A stretch of 64,000 nt of DNA, from the NCBI RefSeq assembly GCF_002951615.1, contig NZ_CP019062.1:1860001-1924000 (forward strand), in the 5' to 3' direction. A model generated the notes under the pieces. The model was given only the letters and a program-made list of their open reading frames with translations, searched no databases and was not told the DNA's origin. The DNA comes from Rahnella sikkimica. GTDB lineage: Bacteria; Pseudomonadota; Gammaproteobacteria; Enterobacterales; Enterobacteriaceae. Shown here piece after piece: positions 35,251 through 45,680 of the stretch (the first letter of the stretch is position 1; the number at the start of each line of letters is the position of its first letter). A program made the translations under genes and the position numbers.

Positions 35251-35336
35251 GTCTGTAAAGCACTTTGTTGAGAATATTTCTCATTACCACACTGTTTTTA
35301 CGGCTACTTTTTGAACAACCTTGCCGTCATTACGGA

Positions 35337-36524
35337 CTACCATTCGGGGAAGGGATCGGCCATCGCCATCCAGTTGTCGATCCCTTCGGCCATTTGTTGC
35401 TCGCTCAGCAGACATGCATCCAGCCGGTGAATAATCTCCTCTTTATCCAGATGCTGACCGATGAATACCAGCTCCTGACGCATGTCGCCAAACGGTTCGA
35501 CCCACTTTTCCATGATTTGCTGAAGGGTTTCTTCATCCTGCGGCCAGTCATTTTCAGGCAATGCACGCCAGAAAATCCCCGCCATGCCATATCGCGCGAT
35601 CCCGCCCGCCTGGCTCCATTGCCCGGCAAAACGCGGGCGCGTCGCCAGCCAGAAAAAGCCTTTCGACCGCAACAGCGTCCCGCCGCCCCAGTCGCCGTGT
35701 ACCACGCGGTAAAATTTATCCGGATCGAACGGCCGGCGCGCGGTGTAGGCAAAACTGCTGATGCCGTACTCCTCGGTTTCCGGCGTATGTTCGCCGCGCA
35801 GTTCCTTCAGCCAGCCAGGAGCCTGCTGCGCTTTGGCAAAATCAAAAAGACCGGTATTGAGCACGTTTTCCAGCGGCAAACTGCCCGGTGATATAGGAAT
35901 GATGTGCGCAGCCGGGTTCAGGCTTTTCAGTAACGCGATCACTTCACGCTGCTGCTGGCTGTCAAGCAAATCCGTTTTGCTCACCAGCAGCACGTTACAA
36001 AATTCAATCTGGTCAATCAGAAGATCCGTCACGCTGCGCGCATCGTCCTCGCCCAGACTTTCACCGGCCTCCTGAACGCTGCGGGCTTCCTGGTACTGCT
36101 GCATGAAATTGACGCCATCCACGACGGTGACCAGCGTATCCAGCCGCGCAAATTGTGAAAGGCTTTCCCCGTTCTCATCTTCAAACGTAAAGGTTTCCGC
36201 CACCGGCAGCGGCTCGGAGATCCCGCTCGATTCAATCAGCAGATAATCAAACCGCCCCGCCTGCGCCAGTTCGCGCACGGAAATCAGTAAATCTTCCCGC
36301 AGCGTGCAGCAGATGCAGCCGTTGCTCATTTCCACCAATTTTTCCTGCTGGCGGTCGAGCGTAATTTCGTTAGCAACCAGCGCCGCATCAATATTCACTT
36401 CACTCATATCATTGACGATCACCGCCACGCGCATACCCTGACGGTTATTCAGAATATGGTTCAGCACGGTGGTTTTTCCCGCGCCCAGGAAGCCGGAGAG
36501 TACGGTGACGGGCAGTAAAGACAT
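35337..36524 (-). CDS. CobW/COG0523-family GTPase, probable zinc metallochaperone
   Basis: A 395-residue G3E GTPase. Walker [10 protein letters not shown] lies near residues 11-19, the metal-binding motif GCICC near 63-67, Walker B-type ESSGISEP near 93-100, and the base-recognition SKTD near 180. The C-terminal CobW domain includes [12 protein letters not shown] near 285. Members under Zur control are thought to feed zinc to client enzymes in zinc shortage. A palindromic Zur-type operator lies 56 bases upstream. The start at 36524 ([12 protein letters not shown]) has GAGG six bases ahead. Confidence 0.92.
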   Translation of the reverse strand: MSLLPVTVLSGFLGAGKTTVLNHILNNRQGMRVAVIVNDMSEVNIDAALVANEITLDRQQEKLVEMSNGCICCTLREDLLISVRELAQAGRFDYLLIESSGISEPLPVAETFTFEDENGESLSQFARLDTLVTVVDGVNFMQQYQEARSVQEAGESLGEDDARSVTDLLIDQIEFCNVLLVSKTDLLDSQQQREVIALLKSLNPAAHIIPISPGSLPLENVLNTGLFDFAKAQQAPGWLKELRGEHTPETEEYGISSFAYTARRPFDPDKFYRVVHGDWGGGTLLRSKGFFWLATRPRFAGQWSQAGGIARYGMAGIFWRALPENDWPQDEETLQQIMEKWVEPFGDMRQELVFIGQHLDKEEIIHRLDACLLSEQQMAEGIDNWMAMADPFPEW

Positions 36525-36576
36525 AATTAACCTCGAATCAGAAGACCGCGCAGGCAAAATACTTCGCCTGCAACTA

Positions 36577-36600
36577 TTGTTATAATATAACATAACAATG
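36577..36600. promoter_or_regulatory. Zur-type operator
   Basis: The core GTTATAATATAAC (36580-36592) is a perfect palindrome around one A and matches the centre of the enteric Zur consensus (GTTATANTATAAC). ATTGTTAT and ATAACAAT flank it as a second inverted repeat. It lies upstream of the CobW-family gene, which it should repress when zinc is sufficient. It is about 150 bases before sapA on the other strand. Confidence 0.8.
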
Positions 36601-36745
36601 TCAGCGTAATTTCAAGGGTTTTCTGGAAGAACGGATAAAATCTGCGCGAAGTGCCGCAGGATTTCACCCTGTTTTGTGCAATGGATTGGGGTACCTCGCA
36701 GAGTACGGTACACTTAAGGCATTGCACCTTAACTTTGAAGCCTTT

Positions 36746-38410
36746 ATGCGTCGTCTAACTTTGTGGATGCTTTTACTGAGCAGTTTGTCCACAGCAGTTT
36801 TTGCTGAGACTGCTCCAACACACGCCAGCCCGACGGTGGCCAGCGCGCCAGTCAAAGATATTCGCCAGAGCGGCTTTGTCTATTGCGTCAACGGTATGGT
36901 CAATACCTTCAATCCGCAAAAAGCCAGCAGCGGGCTGATTATTGATACGCTCGCCGCACAGCTTTACGACAGGCTGCTGGACGTTGACCCGTATACCTAT
37001 CGCCTGATCCCTGAACTGGCGCAAAGCTGGGAAGTGCTCGACGACGGCGCAACCTACCGTTTCCATCTGCGCAAAGATGTGCCCTTCCAGAAAACCAGCG
37101 GGTTCACGCCTACACGTAAAATGAACGCCGATGACGTGGTGTTCAGTTTCCAGCGCATCATTGATCCGAATAATCATTTCCACGGCGTTAACGGCGAAGA
37201 GTACCCGTATTTCGACAGTTTGCAGTTTGCCAAAGCCGTTAAAAGCATTAAAAAACTCGATGACTATACGGTCGAATTTCGCCTGAATAACCCGGATGCT
37301 TCTTTCCTCTGGCATCTCGCGACCCACTACGCGCCGGTGCTTTCCGCCGAATACGCGGCCAACCTGACGAAATCAGGCAATGAAGAGGAAATAGACCGTC
37401 AGCCCGTCGGCACCGGCCCGTTCCAGCTGGGTGAATACCGCACCGGCCAGTACGTGCGTCTTGAACGCAACGGGCAATACTGGAAAGGCACGCCGCGCAT
37501 GGCGCAGATTGTTATAGACATGGGCGTCGGCGGCACCGGACGTTTGTCTAAATTGCTCACCGGTGAGTGTGATGTTCTGGCCTATCCGGCGGCCAGCCAG
37601 CTGTCGATTCTGCGTGAAGATCCGCGTCTGCGCCTTTCCCTGCGGCCGGGCATGAACGTCGCTTATCTGGCGTTTAATACCAATAAAGCACCGCTTAACG
37701 ATCCGCGTATTCGTCAGGCGGTTGCGCTTTCTATTAATAACCAGCGCCTGATGCAGTCGATTTATTACGGCACGGCAGAAACGGCGGCGTCTATTTTGCC
37801 GCGCGCCTCGTGGGCGTATGACAGCAATGCGCAGGTGACGGAATATAATCCGGCCAAAGCCAGACAAATCCTCAAAGATCTCGGGCAGGAAAAACTGAAT
37901 CTGCATCTGTGGGTGCCGACGGCGTCACAGTCGTTTAACCCGAGCCCGCTGAAAACCGCCGAGCTTATTCAGGCGGATTTGGCGCAGGTGGGCATTAAAG
38001 TGACGATTGTGCCGGTTGAAGGCCGTTTCCAGGAGGCCAAGCTGATGGAGATGAATCACGATCTGACGCTGACCGGCTGGTCAACGGACAGTAATGACCC
38101 GGACAGTTTCTTCCGCCCGATGCTCAGTTGCGCAGCGATTCATTCGCAGACCAACTATGCTCACTGGTGTGATCCGGCGTTTGATGAATTGCTGCGTCAG
38201 GGCCTGTTGTCACAGCAACTTTCGCAGCGCATCGAGTTTTATCAGCAGGCACAAAAAATCCTCGAACAGGAATTACCGGTGCTGCCGCTGGCTTCCTCGC
38301 TGCGCCTTCAGGCCTACCGTTACGACATTAAAGGGCTGGTTCTGAGCCCGTTCGGCAACTCTTCATTCGCAGGCGTCTTCCGTGATGACGAAGGAAGGAA
38401 AGCACCATGA
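36746..38410 (+). CDS. sapA: SapA, periplasmic peptide-binding protein
   Basis: A 554-residue solute-binding protein of the DppA/OppA type. The signal peptide [20 protein letters not shown] ends at FAET, and the mature start [20 protein letters not shown] is the family opening. The block [13 protein letters not shown] near residue 215 is also typical. In E. coli and Salmonella SapA binds peptides (including antimicrobial ones) and SapBCDF also functions in putrescine export. The ATG at 36746 begins a proper signal peptide. First gene of sapABCDF; it ends overlapping sapB by four bases. Confidence 0.95.
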   Translation: MRRLTLWMLLLSSLSTAVFAETAPTHASPTVASAPVKDIRQSGFVYCVNGMVNTFNPQKASSGLIIDTLAAQLYDRLLDVDPYTYRLIPELAQSWEVLDDGATYRFHLRKDVPFQKTSGFTPTRKMNADDVVFSFQRIIDPNNHFHGVNGEEYPYFDSLQFAKAVKSIKKLDDYTVEFRLNNPDASFLWHLATHYAPVLSAEYAANLTKSGNEEEIDRQPVGTGPFQLGEYRTGQYVRLERNGQYWKGTPRMAQIVIDMGVGGTGRLSKLLTGECDVLAYPAASQLSILREDPRLRLSLRPGMNVAYLAFNTNKAPLNDPRIRQAVALSINNQRLMQSIYYGTAETAASILPRASWAYDSNAQVTEYNPAKARQILKDLGQEKLNLHLWVPTASQSFNPSPLKTAELIQADLAQVGIKVTIVPVEGRFQEAKLMEMNHDLTLTGWSTDSNDPDSFFRPMLSCAAIHSQTNYAHWCDPAFDELLRQGLLSQQLSQRIEFYQQAQKILEQELPVLPLASSLRLQAYRYDIKGLVLSPFGNSSFAGVFRDDEGRKAP

Positions 38411-39372
38411 TTATCTTCACGCTACGCCGCTTTTTGTTGCTGCTGGTCACGCTGTTTTTCCTCAGTCTGGTGGCGTTCAGCCTGAGCTATTTCACGCCGA
38501 ATGCACCGTTGCGTGGTGCGTCTTTGTGGGACGCCTATCGCTTCTATTTTATGGGGCTGTGCCAGTTTGATTTTGGCGTCTCGAGCATCAACGGCGAAAG
38601 CATTACTTATCAGCTGAAGGCGGTATTCCCGGCCACTATGGAACTGTGTGTTCTGGCCTTTGCCCTGGCGCTGTTTGTCGGGATCCCGCTGGGGATTCTG
38701 GCGGGCGTAATGCGCGGGAAATGGCCGGATGTAGCGATCAGCAGCCTGGCACTTCTCGGTTTCTCGATTCCTGTTTTCTGGCTGGCCGTTCTGCTGATGC
38801 TGTTCTTCTCATTGCAGCTCGGCTGGCTGCCGGTTTCCGGTCGTCTTGATTTGCTGTATCAGCTGAAAACCGTGACCGGCCTGACGCTGGTCGATGCCTG
38901 GCTTTCGCATTCACCGTATCGCCACGAGATGATCATCAGCGCCATCCGCCACATGATTTTGCCGATTGCCGCGCTGGCCGTTGCGCCGACCACCGAAGTG
39001 ATTCGCCTGATGCGTATTTCGACGGACGACGTGCTGGCAACAAACTACGTGAAAGCCGCCGCCACGCGCGGGCTCTCGCGCTTTACCATTATCCGTCGTC
39101 ATGTTTTACACAATGCGCTGCCGCCGATTATCCCCAAACTGGGTCTGCAATTTTCCACCATGCTTACGCTGGCGATGATCACGGAAGTGGTCTTTAACTG
39201 GCCGGGCATTGGCCGCTGGCTAATCAACGCTATCCGCCAGCAGGATTACGCCGCGATTTCCGCCGGTGTGATGGTCGTGGGTTCGCTGGTGATAGTCGTC
39301 AACGTGCTTTCAGATATTCTCGGTGCCCTGATGAACCCATTGAAACATAAGGAATGGTATGCCCTTCGATAA
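38407..39372 (+). CDS. sapB: SapB, ABC permease
   Basis: A 321-residue inner-membrane permease of the oligopeptide type with six hydrophobic segments. The cytoplasmic coupling loop is seen in [34 protein letters not shown] near residues 205-238. The N-terminal helix and the periplasmic loop with [13 protein letters not shown] are as in E. coli. It starts inside sapA (ATGA junction) and ends 14 bases inside sapC, so the genes are coupled. Confidence 0.96.
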   Translation: MIIFTLRRFLLLLVTLFFLSLVAFSLSYFTPNAPLRGASLWDAYRFYFMGLCQFDFGVSSINGESITYQLKAVFPATMELCVLAFALALFVGIPLGILAGVMRGKWPDVAISSLALLGFSIPVFWLAVLLMLFFSLQLGWLPVSGRLDLLYQLKTVTGLTLVDAWLSHSPYRHEMIISAIRHMILPIAALAVAPTTEVIRLMRISTDDVLATNYVKAAATRGLSRFTIIRRHVLHNALPPIIPKLGLQFSTMLTLAMITEVVFNWPGIGRWLINAIRQQDYAAISAGVMVVGSLVIVVNVLSDILGALMNPLKHKEWYALR

Positions 39373-40249
39373 CGTATACCGTGAAAAACAGGTTCCCAGC
39401 CCGCTGCGCCATACGTGGGGGATTTTCTATCGCGATACGCTGTCGATGATCGGCTTCTACGGCGTGCTGGGGCTGCTGTTTCTGTGTGTTTTCGGTCATC
39501 TGCTGGCGCCGTATGCGCTTGATCAGCAATTCCTCGGTTACCAGTTGCTGCCACCGTCGTGGTCGCGCTACGGGAATGTGTCATTCTTCCTCGGCACCGA
39601 CGATTTAGGCCGCGATTTACTCAGCCGGATGTTAACCGGCGCGGCACCGACCATCGGCGGTGCGCTGGTGATTACCCTCGCGGCGTCGCTGTGCGGCGTG
39701 ATTGTCGGCGTGCTCGCGGGTATTACGCGCGGGCTGAAATCGGCAATTCTGAACCATATTCTCGACACGCTGCTGTCCATCCCTTCTCTGCTGCTGGCGA
39801 TTGTGGTGGTGGCGTTTATCGGCCCGAAACTTGAGCACGCGATGCTGGCCGTCTGGCTGGCGCTGTTGCCGCGTATTTCCCGTACGATTTACAGCGCGGT
39901 ACATGACGAACTGGAAAAAGAGTACGTGGTGGCCGTGCGTCTTGACGGCGCATCGACCTGGCAAATCCTGCGTTACGCGGTGCTGCCAAACATTGTGGCC
40001 GTACTGGCAACGGAATTTACCCGCGCGCTATCGATGGCCATTCTGGATATTGCTGCATTAGGTTTTCTGGATTTAGGTGCGCAGCTTCCGTCACCAGAAT
40101 GGGGAGCCATGCTCGGCGATTCGCTGGAGCTGGTTTACGTCGCGCCCTGGACGGTGATGCTGCCGGGTGCAGCAATCCTGATCAGCGTGCTGCTGATCAA
40201 TCTGCTGGGCGATGGTGTGCGCCGGGCGATTAATGCAGGGGTGGAATAA
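39359..40249 (+). CDS. sapC: SapC, ABC permease
   Basis: A 296-residue partner of SapB. It opens [20 protein letters not shown], one membrane helix near 30-50, the [16 protein letters not shown] block near 78-93 typical of DppC/OppC-type permeases, and the coupling loop [24 protein letters not shown] near 187-210. Its stop overlaps the sapD start by one base. Confidence 0.96.
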   Translation: MPFDNVYREKQVPSPLRHTWGIFYRDTLSMIGFYGVLGLLFLCVFGHLLAPYALDQQFLGYQLLPPSWSRYGNVSFFLGTDDLGRDLLSRMLTGAAPTIGGALVITLAASLCGVIVGVLAGITRGLKSAILNHILDTLLSIPSLLLAIVVVAFIGPKLEHAMLAVWLALLPRISRTIYSAVHDELEKEYVVAVRLDGASTWQILRYAVLPNIVAVLATEFTRALSMAILDIAALGFLDLGAQLPSPEWGAMLGDSLELVYVAPWTVMLPGAAILISVLLINLLGDGVRRAINAGVE

Positions 40250-41241
40250 TGCCGTTACTTGATATCCGTAACCTGACAATCGAATTTATGACCGCCGACG
40301 GCCCGGTGAAAGCCGTCGACCGCGTCAGTATTACGCTGAACGCCGGTGAAGTTCGCGGGCTGGTGGGCGAGTCCGGTTCAGGAAAAAGCCTGATTGCCAA
40401 AGCCATTTGCGGGGTCACCAAAGACAACTGGCGCGTGACCGCTGACCGGATGCGTTTTGATGATATTGACCTGCTGACGCTTTCCCCGCGTGAACGCCGC
40501 AAACTGGTCGGGCAGAACGTGTCGATGATTTTTCAGGAACCGCAGTCCTGTCTGGATCCGTCCGAAAACATCGGCCGTCAGTTGATTCAGGCGATTCCCG
40601 GCTGGACGTACAAAGGCCGCTGGTATCAGCGCTGGAAATGGCGGAAAAAACGCGCCATTGAGCTGCTGCACCGCGTCGGGATTAAAGATCATAAAGACAT
40701 TATGGCCAGCTATCCGTATGAGCTGACCGAAGGCGAATGCCAGAAAGTGATGATTGCCATCGCGCTGGCCAATCAGCCGCGCCTGCTGATTGCGGATGAA
40801 CCGACCAACGCCATGGAGCCCACCACGCAGGCGCAGATTTTCCGCCTTCTGGCGCGGCTCAATCAGAATAACAACACCACCATTTTGCTCATCAGCCATG
40901 ATCTGCAAATGATGAGCAAATGGGCCAACCGGATTAACGTGCTGTATTGCGGACAAACCGTCGAAAGCGCGGTGTGCGAAGACTTGCTGGCCGCGCCGCA
41001 TCATCCGTATACGCAGGCGCTGATCCGCGCAATGCCTGACTTTGGCCGCTCACTGCCGCATAAAAGCCGTCTGAATACGTTGCCGGGCGCAATCCCTTCA
41101 CTGGAACATTTGCCGATTGGCTGTCGTCTGGGGCCGCGCTGCCCTTACGCACAAAAGAAATGCATTGAAACGCCGCGCCTTCGTCTGGCAAAAACTCACG
41201 CATTTGCCTGCCACTTTCCGCTGAACATGGAGGAGCAATAA
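40249..41241 (+). CDS. sapD: SapD, ABC ATPase
   Basis: A 330-residue ATPase. Walker A GESGSGKS lies near residues 40-47 and Walker B LLIADEPT near 180. The signature is LTEGECQKV in place of the usual LSGGQ, a variant I also recall in E. coli SapD. The C-terminal Cys-rich oligopeptide-transport region includes [17 protein letters not shown]. In E. coli SapD has also been tied to potassium uptake through TrkH/TrkG. One-base overlaps with sapC and sapF. Confidence 0.96.
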   Translation: MPLLDIRNLTIEFMTADGPVKAVDRVSITLNAGEVRGLVGESGSGKSLIAKAICGVTKDNWRVTADRMRFDDIDLLTLSPRERRKLVGQNVSMIFQEPQSCLDPSENIGRQLIQAIPGWTYKGRWYQRWKWRKKRAIELLHRVGIKDHKDIMASYPYELTEGECQKVMIAIALANQPRLLIADEPTNAMEPTTQAQIFRLLARLNQNNNTTILLISHDLQMMSKWANRINVLYCGQTVESAVCEDLLAAPHHPYTQALIRAMPDFGRSLPHKSRLNTLPGAIPSLEHLPIGCRLGPRCPYAQKKCIETPRLRLAKTHAFACHFPLNMEEQ

Positions 41242-42050
41242 TGGGCGAGACCTTGCTTGAAGTCCGCAACCTGAGCAAAACGTTCCGTTATCGTACCGGC
41301 CTGTTTCGCAAGATGGATCTCGATGCCGTGAAGCCAGTCAGTTTCACGTTGCGTGAGAAACAAACGCTGGCGATTATTGGTGAGAACGGCTCGGGGAAAT
41401 CCACACTGGCAAAAATGCTGTCAGGCATGATTGAACCGAGCAGCGGGGAGATTTTGATTGATGAACATCCGCTGGAATTTCGCGATTACCGCTTTCGCAG
41501 CCAGCAGATCCGCATGATTTTTCAGGATCCGAGTACGTCCCTGAATCCGCGCCAGCGCATCGGCCAGTTGCTCGAAGCCCCGCTGCGCCTGAACGGTGAG
41601 ATGGATGCACAACAGCGCGAGCAGCGTATCAACCAGACATTACGGCTGGTGGGCATGTTGCCGGATCACGCGTTTTATTACCCGCATATGCTGGCCTCCG
41701 GGCAAAAGCAGCGCGTCGCGTTAGCGCGTGCCTTGATCCTGCAACCGAAAGTGATTGTTGCCGATGAAGCGCTGGCCTCGCTCGATATGTCCATGCGCTC
41801 GCAAATCATTAACATGATGCTCGAATTGCAGGAAAAACAGGGTATTTCCTACATTTATGTGACTCAGCATTTGGGCATGATGAAGCACATCAGCGATCAG
41901 GTGCTGGTGATGCACGAAGGCGAAGTGGTGGAACGCGGAAACACGGCAGAAGTTCTCGCTGCACCATTGCATGATCTCACCAAAAGGCTGATCTCCAGTC
42001 ATTTTGGCGAGGCATTAACCGCCGATGCCTGGCGTCGCGACGGCAATTAA
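41241..42050 (+). CDS. sapF: SapF, ABC ATPase
   Basis: A 269-residue ATPase, partner of SapD. Walker A GENGSGKST near residues 49-57, signature LASGQKQRVALARAL near 152, Walker B VIVADEALASLD near 173, and the switch His in VTQHLGMM. Last gene of sapABCDF, followed by a strong terminator. Confidence 0.96.
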   Translation: MGETLLEVRNLSKTFRYRTGLFRKMDLDAVKPVSFTLREKQTLAIIGENGSGKSTLAKMLSGMIEPSSGEILIDEHPLEFRDYRFRSQQIRMIFQDPSTSLNPRQRIGQLLEAPLRLNGEMDAQQREQRINQTLRLVGMLPDHAFYYPHMLASGQKQRVALARALILQPKVIVADEALASLDMSMRSQIINMMLELQEKQGISYIYVTQHLGMMKHISDQVLVMHEGEVVERGNTAEVLAAPLHDLTKRLISSHFGEALTADAWRRDGN

Positions 42051-42080
42051 CGCAGAAAATCCGATATCCGTCTGGCACGA

Positions 42081-42113
42081 AAACCGGCATCAGAAACCTG
42101 AGCCGGTTTTTTT
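42081..42113 (+). terminator. Terminator of sapABCDF
   Basis: AAACCGGC / GCCGGTTT stem with a 13-base loop and TTTTT, 30 bases after the sapF stop. Confidence 0.9.
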
Positions 42114-42300
42114 ATGGCTGCAATTACGCCAAATGTCGATAAAACGTCTGTCTAAATCCGTTCAGCTGGAATATTCGCGGTCTTCTATTCCATTTCGCTA
42201 TGATTTATCACTTAACATTATTTTATCTCGACAACGGTATCGGCAAGGATAGGGTCTGAAAATTTGCCTGAGTCACAGGCTTGAAGCAAAGGACCCGATC

Positions 42301-43503
42301 ATGGAACAACAACGCAAGGCCGCACATAGCGGCTGGTATCACGAAACACAATCCAGCCAGCAGGGTCACCTGCCCCTCGATCCTCATGCCGCGTTGATTC
42401 AGGACAGATTTTTACTTGGGCTGGAAAACCAGCTCGACCCGACACTCCGCCCGCTGATTAACGATCGTCATGGCCTGCTGCGCGCTTCCCGTGCCTGTTA
42501 CGACGTTCTCTTTCCGGAGAGCCTGAACGTTTCGCGCACCGAAACGTTGTCTTTATATGACCGTCTCAGCAGTGCGCTGACCGTGGCGCAGGTGAGCGGC
42601 GTGCAATGCCTTTGTAGCCATTACGCTGCCCGCCTCGCCCCGCTTTCCAGCCCCGACGCTTCTCGTGAAAGCAACATCCGCCAGACCCACATTACCCAGT
42701 TCGCCCGCTTACTCGCTACGCAACCCACGTTAATTACTGCGCCGATGCTCAGTCAGCTCTACGACGTGGGGCTGAGCACGCGGGATATTGTCACGTTTAC
42801 GCAGCTTATTGGTTTTGTCTGTTATCAGGCACGCGTACTGGCCGTCCTGAATGGTCTGCGTGGTCGTGCAGCTGCCGTATTACCCGGATTCCCGTCGCCG
42901 GAAGGCTGCGAGCAAAAAGGGTTTTCGCTGGCCATGCTGCACTGGACGTCGCGTTTGCCGGAAGTGGTGCCCGAAACCGCCAGCCGTCATCAGCAGGATG
43001 TGCTGGATTTGATCGCGCCCAATGCCCGTTCTTCTTCTTTCTATACGTTGCTGGTTCATGATGCAGATGCGCTGAGCGAATTCTCGGCCGTATTCAATAA
43101 TATTATGCAGGCCGGAGAACGCCCGAAAGCCGCGTGGCGCGAGTTGTCAGCGGTGACGACGTCTCAGTTAAACGGTTGTCTGTACTGTGCGGGGATCCAC
43201 GGACGCCTTTATCTGGAAGCAGGCGGAAATGAAACACTGATCGGTGATTTATTTAAAGAAAGCCATCGCGATGACGCCGTTGATTTTGTCTCGCAAAAAC
43301 GTGCGGATGCGAAAGAAGCGGCGTTGCTGGAAGCCGTGATTACCCTGACCCGTACACCGGAGCGTTTTGACGCCCGCCGTCTTCACGGCTTGTCTGACGC
43401 GGGCTACAGTGCCGCACAATCTCTGGATATCCTGCTCACCGCAGCTCTGTTCAGCTGGTCAAACCGCCTGATTCAGACGCTCGGCGATACCCTCAACAGG
43501 TAA
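42301..43503 (+). CDS. Fused two-domain AhpD-like (carboxymuconolactone decarboxylase-family) protein
   Basis: A 400-residue protein that seems to join two AhpD/CMD-type helical domains. The second has the full peroxidase-like motif C293-L-Y-C296-x3-H300 within TTSQLNGCLYCAGIHGR. The first has a degenerate C103-L-C105-S-H107 in a matching place after VAQVSG. In other bacteria comparable domains occur as two adjacent genes, often near peptide or flavin-dependent oxidoreductase genes; that comparison is from memory. Possible role in peroxide or thiol redox chemistry; substrate unknown. It stands alone after the sap operon. Confidence 0.75.
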   Translation: MEQQRKAAHSGWYHETQSSQQGHLPLDPHAALIQDRFLLGLENQLDPTLRPLINDRHGLLRASRACYDVLFPESLNVSRTETLSLYDRLSSALTVAQVSGVQCLCSHYAARLAPLSSPDASRESNIRQTHITQFARLLATQPTLITAPMLSQLYDVGLSTRDIVTFTQLIGFVCYQARVLAVLNGLRGRAAAVLPGFPSPEGCEQKGFSLAMLHWTSRLPEVVPETASRHQQDVLDLIAPNARSSSFYTLLVHDADALSEFSAVFNNIMQAGERPKAAWRELSAVTTSQLNGCLYCAGIHGRLYLEAGGNETLIGDLFKESHRDDAVDFVSQKRADAKEAALLEAVITLTRTPERFDARRLHGLSDAGYSAAQSLDILLTAALFSWSNRLIQTLGDTLNR

Positions 43504-43930
43504 GTCCGGGCTCGTTTTTCATTCATGCTTTCCCCCTCCTTTACGGCAGGATATTCGCCTGCCGAACCCCTCAAATGTAAACGCCTCGGCCGCCTAACCG
43601 CCACAAGTCGTACTAATCTTATTTTCAATCGGAAATTTAGTGTTAAAACGAGAGGCAGATCACATCAGGTTATTTCCCGCACTCTTCACATCTTCACCCG
43701 CCACGCTTTAATTCATAAAACCCCACAAAAAACCCTATAAAGCAGAGATATTCACTGCGTATTCATTCATTTTAAGCAAGTAAATCCACTTAATGGTTTT
43801 CATGTAAAACAAATACAAATCACACTTCCGGATTATTATTCATACAACATATTCACATTGTCTATTTAGAAAACATAAACGTTAATTCTGCATAACATTT
43901 CGAACATAGTTTAATCAGGACGGATAAGTT

Positions 43931-43948
43931 AAATGTAACGATACATTT
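43931..43948. promoter_or_regulatory. Inverted repeat upstream of dtpA, possible OmpR-type site
   Basis: AAATGTAACGATACATTT has seven-base arms around ACGA, 139 bases before dtpA. GTAAC and GATAC followed by ATTTC resemble OmpR half-sites, and dtpA (tppB) is known to be OmpR-dependent in E. coli and Salmonella. The rest of 43504-44086 is AT-rich with no convincing gene. Confidence 0.4.
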
Positions 43949-44086
43949 CAAACTCCTTGCCTCATTTACGAAGATAGTGAACATTACTTGCCGTCATCCC
44001 ATCTTATAACAATGCAAAGGGTGCTTATTTCGCGCCACTTATGCGTTTTCGCCATTCACGGGCGAAAGGAATAAACAGAGGTACGA

Positions 44087-45598
44087 GTGTCAACTGCAAA
44101 CAAAACACCTAATAAAGAAAGCGTGAGTCTGAACGCGTTCAAACAGCCAAAAGCGTTTTATCTGATCTTCTCCATCGAATTGTGGGAGCGTTTCGGTTAC
44201 TACGGCCTGCAAGGGATCATGGCGGTTTACCTGGTCAAAATGCTTGGCCTGAGTGAAGCCGACTCCATCACCCTGTTCTCATCCTTCAGTGCGCTGGTCT
44301 ACGGCTTCGTGGCTATCGGCGGCTGGCTGGGCGATAAAGTGCTGGGTTCTAAGCGTGTGATCGTGCTGGGTGCAATCGTGCTGGCGCTGGGTTATTCATT
44401 CGTTGCGTATTCCGGCCACGAAATCTTCTGGGTTTATCTGGGTATGGCGACCATCGCCGTCGGCAGCGGCCTGTTTAAAGCAAATCCATCCTCATTGCTT
44501 TCTACCTGCTACGAAAAAGATGACCCGCGTCTTGATGGCGCATTCACCATGTATTACATGTCGGTCAACATCGGTTCATTCTTCTCTATGCTCGCCACGC
44601 CGTGGCTGGCCGCGAAGTATGGCTGGAGCGTCGCGTTCTCCCTGAGCGTCGTCGGTATGCTGATTACTATCGTGAACTTCCTGTTCTGCCGCAAATGGGT
44701 AAAACGTCAGGGTTCAAAACCGGATTTCGCACCGTTGCAGTTCCAAAAACTGCTGATGGTACTGGTCGGCGTTGTTGCACTGGTGTTCATTTCCAGCTGG
44801 TTGCTGCATAACCAAACCATCGCACGACTGGTTCTGGGTGTGGTTTCTGTGGGTATCATCATTGTGTTTGCGAAAGAAACCTTCGCTATGCAAGGCATCG
44901 CGCGCCGCAAGATGATTGTCGCGTTCCTGCTGATGATGGAAGCAGTGGTGTTCTTCGTGCTGTACAGCCAGATGCCAACGTCCCTGAACTTCTTCGCTAT
45001 CCATAACGTGGGTCACGATCTGCTGGGTCTAAGCTTCCAGCCTGAGCAGTTCCAGGCGCTGAACCCGTTCTGGATCATGGTTGCCAGCCCGATTCTGGCA
45101 GCGGTTTACACCAAAGTGGGCGACCGCATGCCAATGCCGCATAAATTTGCGATCGGTATGGTGCTGTGCTCAGGTGCATTCCTGGTGTTGCCGTGGGGTG
45201 CAAGCCTTGCCAACGAACATGGGATCGTGTCTGTTAACTGGCTGGTGCTGAGCTATGCGTTGCAGAGTATCGGTGAGCTGATGATTTCAGGTCTGGGTCT
45301 GGCGATGGTGGCGCAACTGGTTCCACAGCGTCTGATGGGCTTCATCATGGGCGCATGGTTCCTGACGACCGCTGCGGCGGCGATTATCGCGGGCTATGTC
45401 GCGAATCTGACGGCAGTTCCAGCTGATATCAATGATGCACACGCTTCACTGGCAATCTACAGCCACGTGTTCCTGCAAATTGGTATCGCGACCGCAGTGA
45501 TTGCCGTCCTGATGTTGGTCACTGCCTCTAAGCTGCACCGCATGACGCTTGACCGCGAAACTGACGAAAAACAACCTGAACTGGCTTCTGCTCAGTAA
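44087..45598 (+). CDS. dtpA: Dipeptide/tripeptide permease A
   Basis: A 503-residue proton-coupled di- and tripeptide importer of the POT family. The proton motif E-L-W-E-R-F-G-Y-Y lies in helix 1 near residues 32-40, and helices 2-5 carry [29 protein letters not shown] and [20 protein letters not shown]. Fourteen membrane segments are expected. The start is a GTG with AGAGG five bases before it, giving [17 protein letters not shown] as in E. coli. In E. coli it neighbours gstA; here about 7 kb of accessory genes separate them. Confidence 0.97.
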   Translation: MSTANKTPNKESVSLNAFKQPKAFYLIFSIELWERFGYYGLQGIMAVYLVKMLGLSEADSITLFSSFSALVYGFVAIGGWLGDKVLGSKRVIVLGAIVLALGYSFVAYSGHEIFWVYLGMATIAVGSGLFKANPSSLLSTCYEKDDPRLDGAFTMYYMSVNIGSFFSMLATPWLAAKYGWSVAFSLSVVGMLITIVNFLFCRKWVKRQGSKPDFAPLQFQKLLMVLVGVVALVFISSWLLHNQTIARLVLGVVSVGIIIVFAKETFAMQGIARRKMIVAFLLMMEAVVFFVLYSQMPTSLNFFAIHNVGHDLLGLSFQPEQFQALNPFWIMVASPILAAVYTKVGDRMPMPHKFAIGMVLCSGAFLVLPWGASLANEHGIVSVNWLVLSYALQSIGELMISGLGLAMVAQLVPQRLMGFIMGAWFLTTAAAAIIAGYVANLTAVPADINDAHASLAIYSHVFLQIGIATAVIAVLMLVTASKLHRMTLDRETDEKQPELASAQ

Positions 45599-45623
45599 TC
45601 ACAGAGAGTTTTTCAGTGTTAAT

Positions 45624-45652
45624 GAACGCTTCCTTCGGGAAGCGTTTTTTTT
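45624..45652 (+). terminator. Terminator of dtpA
   Basis: AACGCTTCC-TTCG-GGAAGCGTT followed by TTTTTTT, 26 bases after the stop. Confidence 0.93.
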
Positions 45653-45680
45653 GTGCTCAATTCCCTGCCCCGAAGACTTT

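Noticed and set aside
43525..43740. A 71-residue frame in the dtpA upstream region
   Set aside because: No ribosome site, basic low-complexity product, no family resemblance.
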